Shown here: positions 52,930 through 64,000 of the stretch, one piece after another
Layout of the letters: every line of letters starts with the position of its first letter
Numbering within the stretch: the stretch's first letter is position 1
Origin: Siniperca chuatsi
Lineage: Eukaryota; Chordata; Actinopteri; Centrarchiformes; Sinipercidae
NCBI RefSeq assembly: GCF_020085105.1
Contig: NC_058051.1
Coordinates: 20,845,955-20,909,954 of the forward strand
Length of the DNA stretch: 64,000 bases
Direction: 5' to 3'
Notes under the pieces: generated by a model
Told to the model about the DNA's origin: nothing
What the model saw: only the letters and a program-made list of their open reading frames with translations
Databases searched by the model: none
Made by a program: the position numbers and the translations under genes

Positions 52930-53582
52930 CAGGACCACAGGCATTCATTCACCAAGTGAACACAAAGTCAGTGTAAGGGACAGGGAAGCTGGACAGAGTT
53001 GATGGGAAGATGGATGGAGCCAAATACAGGGCAATCTTGGAAGAAAACCTGTTATAGTCAGCAAAAGACTTGAGACTGGGGTGGAGGTTCTCCTTCCAGG
53101 AGGAATATTACCTTAAACATATAGCTAGAGCGACAATGGAATGGTTTAGATCAAAGCATATCCATGTGTTAGAATCCCACTGAGAATCTGTGGTAAGACT
53201 TGAAAATTGCTGTTCACAGACGCTCTCCATCCAATCTGACTGAGTTGAGTTATTTTGCAAAGAAGAATGGGCAAAAATTTCAGTCTCTATATGTGTAAAG
53301 CTGGTAGAGACATACCATAAAAAATTGCAGCTGTAATTGCAGCGAAAGGTGGTTCTACGTCTCTAAGTATTGACTCAGGGGGGCTGAATACTTTTGCACG
53401 CCACACTTTTCAGAGTTTTATTTGTAAAAAAATTTGAAAAACATGTATAATTTTCCTTCCACTTCACAATTATGCACCACTTTGTGTTGGTCTATCACAT
53501 GAAATCCCAATAAAATACATTTACGGTTGTATCGTGGGAAAATGTGGAAAAGTTCAAGGGGTATGAATACTTTTGCAAGTCA
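52930..53582 (+). mobile_element. Tc1-like DNA transposon, 3' half, decayed
   Basis: The plus strand encodes remnants of a Tc1 transposase C-terminus: DGKMDGAKYRAILEENLL, then SAKDLRLGWRFSFQEEYYLK, then TMEWFRSKHIHVLE. The terminal non-coding arm follows (53400-53582, ending GGGGTATGAATACTTTTGCA). There are several stops, and the stretch expected after HIHVLE (around the DPNP-type motif) is shortened. The right end sits at the same position relative to the sulfotransferase exon 3 remnant as in relic 1. Confidence 0.8.
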
Positions 53583-53599
53583 ATGTCTCCAGACTTCCA

Positions 53600-53893
53600 T
53601 TTAAAATGCGTGAGTTTTATTACTGAGTTCTGTTCCCAGAAGGATTTGGGATTAAACTGGACTTGCAGGTGTGCCTTGATCATGCGTGGAGAGGTGGTTA
53701 ACTTCTTCAGCTCATCCACTCCTGATTCGGAAGAGTGTCATGTTACTAGAATGCCACAATGACATGGACTTACTGTATATCACTACTGCATGTTTGACAA
53801 CAATATCAGCTTTTTAATGAATTTGCCTGAGGGAACCTGGCCATGTGTATCTCCAGCGACTCTTTCATAGCGTCTTGACGTTCAGGCGAGAGG
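53600..53893 (-). pseudogene. Degraded cytosolic sulfotransferase gene (relic 2)
   Basis: The exon 3 equivalent is clear on the minus strand: MDELKKLTTSPRMIKAHLQV then QFNPKSFWEQNS, against VDKLPTSPRLIKTHLPV and QFVPKSFWEQKC in the intact genes. The catalytic histidine position is retained (KAHL) but context residues have changed. A weak exon 2-like block follows (53840-53893). The sequence is nearly identical to relic 1 over its shared 230 bp and has the same Tc1 end next to it. Confidence 0.75.
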
Positions 53894-53934
53894 GAGGCAC
53901 AATGCAAATACCACCTAGAATTTTTTTTAAATAG

Positions 53935-54632
53935 TAGATTGTAATTGTAGTATTAATATTAATAAATTAATAATAATAGGAATGACAGCTACAGGAATAA
54001 TAATGACAGTATTAGTAACAGAGCCAATAACAACAACTGTAGTAGCAGTTGTCGAGCAGGAACACGCGGGCAGTAGGTGGCCCACAACCACAGATCCAGT
54101 CTCTGCAGCTCCAGAGGCAGAAATACCTGCTGAAAGTGACAGAAGGAAAGAGGAGAGAAACGAGAAAGCACAGAACTACGGGAGAGAGAAGATGTCGAGT
54201 TAGTAACATACAGTAATGGGATAAAAATGTATACAGATGGAGAGGGAGACAAGGCGAAAGGAAAGACGTGCATCATGGGAAGTCTCCCGGCAGTCTAGAC
54301 CTATAGCAGCATAACTAAGGGATTGTTCAGGGCTCACGAAGCCAACCCTAACTATAAGCTTTATCAAAGAGGACAGTCTTAAGCCTACTCTTAAATGTGG
54401 AGATGGTGTCTGCCTCCCGAACCCACATTGAGATCTGATTCGACAGGAGAGGAGCTTGATAGCTGAAGGCTCTGGCTCCCATTCTACTTTTGGAGACTCT
54501 AGGAGCCACAAGTAACCCTGCATTCTGGGAGCACAATGTTATACTGGGGTAATAAGGTATTATGAGCTCTTTAAGATACAATAGTGCCTGACCGTTAAGG
54601 GCTTTGTTGGTGAGGAGAAGGATTTTAAATTC
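53935..54632 (-). mobile_element. L2-clade LINE, 3' part (interrupted by a Rex3-type LINE)
   Basis: The minus strand carries the C-terminus of ORF2 (LLLTNKALNGQALLYLKELI..., ending FKSRLKTVLFDKAYS, stop near 54348). The 3' UTR and a low-complexity TAATAA-rich tail follow (53935-54030). The element continues on the other side of the inserted LINE at 56135. Confidence 0.8.
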
Positions 54633-56149
54633 CATCCATCCATCCATCCATCCATCCATCTTCTTCCGCTTATCCGGGGCCGGGTCGCGGGGGCAGCAGT
54701 CTAAGCAGAGACTCCCAGACTTCCTTCGCCCCAGACACTTCCTCCAGCTCCTCCGGGGGGATCCCGAGGCGTTCCCAGGCCAGCCGAGAGACATAGTCCC
54801 TCCAGCGTGTCCTGGGTCTTCCCGGGGCCGCCTCGGTGGTGGGACATGCCCAGAACACCTCCCGAGGGAGGCGTCCAGGAGGCATCCGGATCAGATGCCC
54901 TAGCCACCTCAGCTGGCTCCTCTCGGCGTGGAGGAGCAGCGGCTCTACTCCGAGCTCCCCGTGTGACTGAGCTCCTCACCCTATCTCTAAGGGCGCCCAG
55001 CCACTCGGCGGAGGAAGCCCATTTCGGCCGCTTGTATCCGCGATCTTGTCCTTTCGGTCACTACCCAAAGCTCATGACCATAGGTGAGGGCAGGGCGTGA
55101 TTGACCGATAAATCGAGAGCTTTGTCTTTCGACTCAGCTCCTTCTTTGCCACAACGGTCCGATACAGCGCCCGCATCACTGCAGGCGCTGCACCGATCCG
55201 CCTGTCAATCTCACGCTCCATCCGTCCCTCACTCGTGAACAAGGCCCGAGATACTTAAACTCCTCCACTTGGGGCAAGGACTCCCCACCCACGCGAAGAG
55301 AGCAAACCACCTTTTTCGGTCAAGAACCATGGCCTCAGATTTGGAAGAGCTGATTCTCATCCCAGCTGCTTCACACTCGGCTGCAAACCGTCCCAGTGCA
55401 TGCTGCAGGTCCTGGTTTGAAGAAGCCATCAGAACGACATCATCTGCAAACAGCAGAGATGAGATCCTGTGGTTCCCAAACCGGACACCCTCCGGCCCCT
55501 GACTGCGCCTAGAAATTCTGTCCATATAAATTATGAACAGAACCGGTGACAAAGGGCAGCCCTGGCGGAGTCCAACATGCACCGGGAACAGGTCTGACTT
55601 ACTGCCGGCAATGCGAACACAGCTCCTGCTCCGGTTATACAGGGACCGGACAGCCCTTAGCAAAGGGCCCCGGACCCCATACTCCCAGAGCACTCCCCAC
55701 AAAGCGCCCCAGGGCACACGGTCGAATGCCTTCTCCAGATCCACAAAGCACATGTGGACTGGTTGGGCAAACTCCCATGAACCCTCGAGCACCCGATGGA
55801 GAGTATAGAGCTGGTCCAGTGTTCCACGACCGGGACGAAAACCACTCTGCTCCTCCTGAATCCGAGGTTCGACTATCGGACGACTTCTCCTCTCCAGTAC
55901 CCTGGAATAGACCTTACCGGGGAGGCTGAGAAGTGTGATCCCTCTGTGATTGGAACACACCCTCTGGTCCCCCTTCTTATACAGAGGGACCACCACCCCG
56001 GTCTGCCAGTACAGAGGCACTGTCCCAGACCGCCACGCGATGTTGCAGAGACGTGTCAGCCAAGACAGTCCCACAACATCCAGAGACTTAAGATACTCAG
56101 GACGGATCTCATCCACCCCCGAAGCCTTGCCACCAAGGATTTTAAATTC
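54618..56149. repeat. 15-bp target-site duplication of the inserted LINE
   Basis: AAGGATTTTAAATTC occurs at 54618-54632 and again at 56135-56149, exactly bracketing the Rex3-type insertion. Confidence 0.95.
54633..56134 (-). mobile_element. Rex3/RTE-type LINE, 5'-truncated, inserted in the L2 element
   Basis: The 3' end is the (GATG)n tail (54633-54660 as CATC on the plus strand) preceded by the typical ...CCCCCGCGACCCGGCCCCGG. The reverse transcriptase runs from GVDEIRPEYLKSLDVVGLSW (about 56115) through SGFRPGRGTLDQLYTLHRVL, the palm motif LLFADDVVLMASS, and SKSEAMVL. The C-terminal piece MPPGRLPREVF...RTRWRDYVSRLAWERLG is in another frame at 54670-54885. There are frame breaks between 54890 and 55290. 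The endonuclease and start of RT are missing (5' truncation), as is normal for LINE copies. Confidence 0.88.
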
Positions 56150-58558
56150 TATTCTGGATTTTACAGGGAGCCAGTGCAGAAAAGCTAATATTGGAGATAT
56201 ATGATCTCTTTTCATAGTTCTTGTCACTACACATACCACAGCATTCTGAATCGACTAGAGAGTCTTAAGGGACTTATTCGGGCAGCCTGATAATAAGGAA
56301 TTGCAATAGTCCAACCTAGAAGTAACAAATGCATGCATTAATTTTTAAGCATCATTTTGAGACAGGATGATGCCTGATTTTTGCAATGTTACGTAGGTGA
56401 AAAAGGCAGTCCTAGAAGTTTGTTTCATGTGGGAGTTAAAGGATAAATCCTGATCAAAGATAACTCAGAGGTTCCTTACGGTGGTCCTGGAGGCCAGGGC
56501 AATGCCATCTAGAGTAACTATATCTTTAGATAATGTGTCTCGGAGGTGTTTGGGGCCAAGTACAATAATTTTTAAGTTTTGTCCGAAGTTTAACATTAGA
56601 AAGTTGCAGGTCATCCAGGTTTTTATGTCCTGATAGATATACTTGGGTATCATCTGCATAACAATGAACGTTTATGGAGTGTTTCCTAATAAAATTGCCT
56701 AGAGGAAGCATATATAAGGTGAATAGAATCCGTCCAAGCACAGAACCTTGTGGAACTCCGTGACTAACTTTGGCGTGCATGGAGGACTCACCGTTAACAT
56801 GTACAAACTGAGATCGATCTGATAGATAGGATTTAAACCAGCTTAGTGCGGCTCCTTTAATGCCAATTACATGTTCCAGTCTCTGTAATAGGATGTGATG
56901 GTCAATGGTGTCGAACGCAGCACTAAGATCTAACAAGACAAGTACAGAGATAAGTCCATTGTCTGATGCAATTAAAAGGTCATTTGTAATTTTCACCAGT
57001 GCTGTCTCTGTGCTATGATGCACTCTAAATCCTGACTGAAAATCCTCAAATAAACTATTGTTATTTAGAAAGTCACACAACTGATTGGCAACTGCTTTCT
57101 CAAGGATCTTAGAAAGAAAGGGAAGGTTAGATATACTGTAGGTCTATAGTTGGCTAAAACCCCAGGATCAAGAGTGGGCTTTTTAGAAGCGGTTTAATTA
57201 CAGCTACTTTAAAGGATTGTGGTACCTAGCCTGTTAATAAAGACAGATTGATCATATCCAGTAAAGAGGTGCTAACTAAGAGTAAAACGTCTTGAAGCAG
57301 CCTAGTTGGAATGGGGTCTAAGAGACAGGTTGATGGCTTAGATGAATTTATCTTTGAAGTCAGCTGAAGAAGGTTGACAGGAGCAAAGCAGCCAAAACAC
57401 ACATCAGGCTCTACAGCTGTTTCCAAGGTTCCTGTGTTTGAAGATAAATCGGTACCGGTTGAAGGCAGCTACTGAAAAGAAACCTGGGGTTGTTTTTATT
57501 TTCCTCTACTAATGATGAGTAGTAAGCTGCTCTGGCATTACGGAGGGCTTTCCTATATGTTTTAAGACTATCTTGCCAGACTAAACGAGATTCTTCCAGG
57601 TTGTTGGAACGGCATTTCCTTATATACCTCCTATACCATGGAGCTAACCTTCTTTATTTTATTATCTTCTTTTTTAGAGGAGCAATGGAATCGAGTGTTG
57701 TTCGCAGTGAGCCTGCAGCACTATCAACTAGATGGTCAGTTTGAGAAGGGCTGCGATTTGCATAGGAGTCCTCTGTTATATTGAGACATAACATTGAATT
57801 AAATGCAGATGGGATCGCTTCTTTGAATCTAGCCACAGCAATATCAGATAGACATCTAGAGTAGGAGTTTTTGCCTAATGGCGTGTAGTCCAGTAATAGC
57901 AGTTCAAAAGTTATTAAATAATGGTCCGATAAAGAAGGATTCTGTGAAAAGACTATTAAATGTTCAATTTCAATGCCATATACCAGAACAAGGTCGAGGG
58001 TGTGGTTAAAACAGAGAGTGGCTCCATGTACACTCTGACAAAAGCCAAACAAATCTAATAATGAGATAAACGCAGTACTAAGGCTATCATGTTCAACATC
58101 CACATGAATATTGAAATCACCTACAATAATTACTTTATCTGTTTTAAGGACTAAACTTGATAGAAACTCTGAGAATTCAGACAAAAATTCAGAATAAGGA
58201 CCAGGAGCACGGTTTACTATAACAAATAGAATTGGCTGTCGTGTTTTCTAGGTCGGGTGTGAAAGACTAAGAACAAGGATTTCGAATGAATTATAATTTA
58301 GTTTAGGGTTGATTAATAGGCTTGAGTCGAAGATGGCTGCAACTCCACCTCCTCGGCCGGTGCCTCGAGGAATGTGATTATTAATATGACTGGGTGGAGT
58401 GGATTCATTTAGGCTAACACATTCTTCATGACACAGCCAGGTTTCAGTAAGACAAAATAAGTCAATATGATACTCTGATATTAAATCGTTCACTAGTACA
58501 GCTTTAGATGACAGAGATCTGATGTTTAAGAGTCCACATTTAATTCTCCTATTTTGTT
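56135..58558 (-). mobile_element. L2-clade LINE, 5' and central part
   Basis: Order on the minus strand: endonuclease N-terminus ([20 protein letters not shown], 58248-58530); endonuclease core (KVIIVGDFNIHVD..., 57654-58184); reverse transcriptase ([55 protein letters not shown]; 56526-57080); then LPVKSRIEFKIL just before the Rex3 insertion. Several frameshifts and stops separate these blocks, so the copy is dead. The 5' limit at 58558 abuts another LINE end. Confidence 0.85.
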
Positions 58559-59088
58559 GTGCTATTTCAGCGTTTTCAGTGTCGAGCCCGCATCATTCTT
58601 AAGGACTCTTCTCACCAAGCCCAGAGACTGTTTTCTCCCCTGTCTTCCGGCAGACTGAGAAACAGCTTTTTTCCCCAGAGCTGTCTTCCTACTGAACTCC
58701 TACTGAACCGGACTATTTATTTATACATACATTGCATCATTTGCACTCCAGTACTATGTACTGAATACTGCAATAACTCATCTACTGCACTGTTATTTCT
58801 GTCCATAATTTGCAGTACTTTATATCCATTGCACTACTGTTCTGCCCAGTTCAATTCATTATTGTACATATCCATCAGAATACTTCTGTTTATAGTAATG
58901 CCATCTGTATATAATGTCCATAGTACCACTTGTAAAATATTTTCATAATACTGCTCTATCCTGTATTTATGCACACACTTTATATCCTGCACTTGCTTAT
59001 TGCACTTCTGGTTAGACTTAAACTGCATTTATTTGCCTTGTACTTGTACATGTGTAATAACAATAAAGTTGAATCTAAATCTAAAGAG
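58559..59088 (+). mobile_element. LINE 3' end, Rex1/Babar- or L2-type
   Basis: The plus strand retains a C-terminal piece ([20 protein letters not shown], then RNSFFPQSCLP) and a long 3' UTR ending AATAACAATAAAGTTGAATC plus short TCTAAA-type repeats. This is the usual tail of Rex1-like fish LINEs. Only the last about 530 bp is present. Family assignment is tentative. Confidence 0.6.
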
Positions 59089-60350
59089 CAACATCACACA
59101 AATTTGTAATCTTACTTGTGTGTTGATTTTTCTCCTAAACACAAATATGTGGATATATATATTATCAAATCATAATTTCTATTTTTTTTAATTAGCACAT
59201 TTTTTCCATGTACCCCCTGGTAACTGCAGAAGTACCCCTGGTTGGGAATCACTGCTAAAGACAACATGCTGATTATTTTTGGGACATCAGATTCACTGAC
59301 CACACTGAGGATACTTCTACAAAGGTTTATTGCTTATAGCCATATTACAACAAAGAGAATTTTACTCCAGAATTGGAAAAAACATCTTGAAATATTAATG
59401 GTATCCCTGAAGTACAAATTTAAAGAATTTAAAGATCCCCTCCAGTAATGTTTAAGGACACATAAAAATACTTGAATAATAATTTGTGTATGATGTGTTT
59501 TTTTCTACAAGAAAGTTAATTAACCTTGTTAAAATTACATCTATTCCCTCATTGAAAAATCCAGAATCTACAAATATGCAAATCTTTTTCATTTCAGAAG
59601 TTCAGCTACTGAACAAGATCACTGTAAAGTTCATTCTCAGTGTATGTGCACTGGATGCATCAAGTTTCCACACCACACTTGTGTAAGTTACAAACTGGAC
59701 AAGGATTGGCTCCAAACTAGTCATAAAATCATGCTTGAACATCCTCATGTTAAACTCAGATTTAGGGTGAGCACAGAGAAACATTCCCTTTTCAACAGAT
59801 GAAAACAAACTCTGCACACACGTCATTCTGCACAGTGAAGGTCAAACATCAAAGTGAAATAACAATAAGCAAACACATTTTTGAGTGGAGGGGGACTGTA
59901 AAAAAAAGTGGCCCACCTTCATTGCTGTTCTGGAGAAAGTCCAAACCAATTTTTATTTTAATGACATCTCTGAGCCCTTAAAGGACTATTGGCCCACTGC
60001 ATGATTTCTTTATTGAAGCTATCTATTTGTACTGTCCAATACTATGAACACTAACAGTGCTTCAATAAAAAATATATGGTGAAAAGAGATCTACAATGCA
60101 GTTATCAACATCTAGTAGTGCGAGCTATGTTGTTTCTCACATGACTTTCTTGATAAGAGAAACAGGCACTTTTAACAATTCAAACACATGAAATGGTACT
60201 TGCCTTACTTTCCAGACCTAAGCAGACCCTAGAATGGCACACACAATAGTTACTCCTTCTCTGTTTGCTGTATATTTTGGCACAATGTGTCTCAGTACCT
60301 CCTCTTCCTCACTGTAACTTTGTCAAGGACTTCTAATACTTAATAATGCT
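59089..60350. other. AT-rich non-coding stretch between the LINE cluster and copy B
   Basis: ORFs are at most 74 codons, without family resemblance. I see no repeat that I recognise. No similarity to the equivalent interval 47276-47812 in front of copy A is obvious, so the tandem duplication boundary should lie near 60350. Confidence 0.5.
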
Positions 60351-60381
60351 ATTTGTTGATGATTTTTTTAACATCAGTCGA

Positions 60382-60431
60382 CAGTGCAGGACATTTTTCC
60401 TTATAGTGATAAGGAAAAATGTCCCACACTG
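60382..60431. repeat. Hairpin downstream of sulfotransferase copy B
   Basis: GGACATTTTTCCTTAT (60389-60404), loop AGTG, ATAAGGAAAAATGTCC (60409-60424): a perfect 16-bp stem with a four-base loop. The outer bases (CAGTG / CACTG) also pair, apart from two mismatches. Confidence 0.9.
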
Positions 60432-60549
60432 AGACAATATTCTTGTCAATAAAGATTTAACATTGGACTCAGTTACATCAACATTATTATGTATTATTAT
60501 ATATTATATCAGTTCAGGACTCTTGGTTATGCACAGCCGGGCCAGGCCT

Positions 60550-63079
<2,530 letters not shown>

Positions 63080-63451
63080 CTTTTTTTTTTTAAAAAAAAA
63101 AAAAGATTCAAAACATACAAAACATATGATCATTGTGTTACAGTAATCAAACTGAAGTCAGATTGTCTTCTACAAGTCATCTTGAAAAAAGGAGAGTCCA
63201 ATGTCCAAAAGGAACTGGGAGAAAAACAGGCATACAACAATATTATTCATAGTTGGTTCAATTAACTTTTAGAGTGTCTCAGAAAATACTGTAACTTACA
63301 AGGCTTCTACAAGGTATCCTAAATAAAGGAGGAAAATTAGATCCATGTTGCATATTAAACAAATACTGAACCCTACTGGAAAGTAAACATATTTTGAAAA
63401 ACAGTACATTATAGAAATGAAATTTGAAAACCCAGTTAACTGGATACATAC

Positions 63452-63554
63452 CCTGTCCAGGTAGTTCAGTATGTCCTAAGACTGCTGTTTCTTGGTTGTA
63501 TTTTTCTCTTATAGTGTGTTTCTTCAGTTGTGTTAATAGTAAATCCTTATCCAT
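63452..63554 (-). other. Probable 5' leader exon of sulfotransferase copy B, with upstream ORF
   Basis: Counterpart of 50907-51009, with the same GTATGT donor and the same ATG-initiated frame (MDKDLLLTQLKKHTIREKYN...). One residue differs (Leu for Arg after ETAV). The same uncertainty about usage applies. Confidence 0.45.
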
Positions 63555-64000
63555 CCTCCCCTTTCATTGCAAACCCACCTCTGTCTCTGCTGTGACCAGA
63601 TGTGATTTGACAGTCCAGCCCCTCACTGTCCTTTTGGGTTTCATGGGCCCTTAACCTCTATCCTCCTGTTTTTAGAGGCAGAAAACATGCTGTATGTTAC
63701 CATGCTTTTGTGACCATCAGGTTAAATATACACACTCAATGATACAGCTTACTGGGACACTTGCCATCATTAATGTTATTATTTACACCTGTGTTTTACC
63801 TGCTTTGACAAGTCAAAATGTCTGCTATGAAAAAGGTCTACTGCATGGATGTATTATAGGAATTGGATACTGGCCTCAAAGTTGGTGCCCAATCACTTCA
63901 ATGATAATTGCCAAGTATCTAACTGCGGACCTCACGTCTGGATGTGAAAAAATAATTAAAGAGTTAAACATTAGCTTGTTGTATGAGGTGAAAATGATGT

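Noticed and set aside
53495-53719. Short functional sulfotransferase-like gene
   Set aside because: It is only one exon-3 equivalent with flanking transposon sequence and no neighbouring usable exons.
55229-56239. 336-codon open frame on the minus strand as a host gene
   Set aside because: It is an L2 tail joined to a Rex3 reverse transcriptase by insertion; both ends match LINE proteins.
51499-59088. LTR retrovirus or Polinton remains
   Set aside because: All reverse transcriptase matches are of non-LTR type (L2 and RTE); I saw no long terminal repeats, capsid, protease or integrase.
60382-60431. microRNA precursor
   Set aside because: The stem is only 16-23 bp with a four-base loop, shorter than a Drosha/Dicer substrate. 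A palindromic element or UTR hairpin is more likely.

Overview
This is a nuclear window from a ray-finned fish, most likely a percomorph. The genes have short exons with GT-AG introns, the coding sequences match vertebrate families end to end, and the introns carry typical teleost repeats (L2 and RTE/Rex3-type LINEs, Tc1, fold-back MITEs, a tRNA-derived SINE, long CA/TA microsatellites). I see no prokaryotic, CRISPR or operon-like structure, and no recognisable LTR retrovirus or Polinton.

Layout. (1) 2575-7183, plus: 3' part of a receptor-type protein tyrosine phosphatase with one complete catalytic domain. (2) 8890-14800, minus: qrich1, complete. (3) 17015-22927, minus: qars1 (glutaminyl-tRNA synthetase), complete, about 23 exons. 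(4) 23649-26068, plus: ogg1 (8-oxoguanine DNA glycosylase), head-to-head with qars1 across about 720 bp holding three CCAAT boxes. (5) 38184-43921, plus: prrt3, with a probable untranslated first exon ending at 31113. (6) 46.4-64.0 kb: a repeat-rich cytosolic sulfotransferase locus on the minus strand. It has two almost identical seven-exon genes (48019-50543 and 60550-63079), each paired with an older degraded sulfotransferase relic (about 46408-47275 and 53600-53893). An L2-type LINE interrupted by a Rex3-type LINE lies between the two genes.

How the parts relate. qrich1 and qars1 are neighbours in human (3p21.31). ogg1 and prrt3 both map to human 3p25.3. The window therefore joins two blocks that are apart in human and places ogg1 back-to-back with qars1. 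The sulfotransferase cluster is the fast-evolving part. Comparing the two gene copies base by base, I count five coding differences in 882 bp, four of them amino-acid changing. One replaces the invariant PAPS-binding arginine by cysteine in the left copy only.

I found no strong candidate for a wholly new biological system. The observations most worth a second look are the PAPS-site change in one sulfotransferase copy, the two-layer duplication history of that locus, a qrich1 3' splice site whose polypyrimidine tract is replaced by a (TG)25 repeat, a Rex3-in-L2 nest with a perfect 15-bp target duplication, and the ogg1/qars1 shared promoter.
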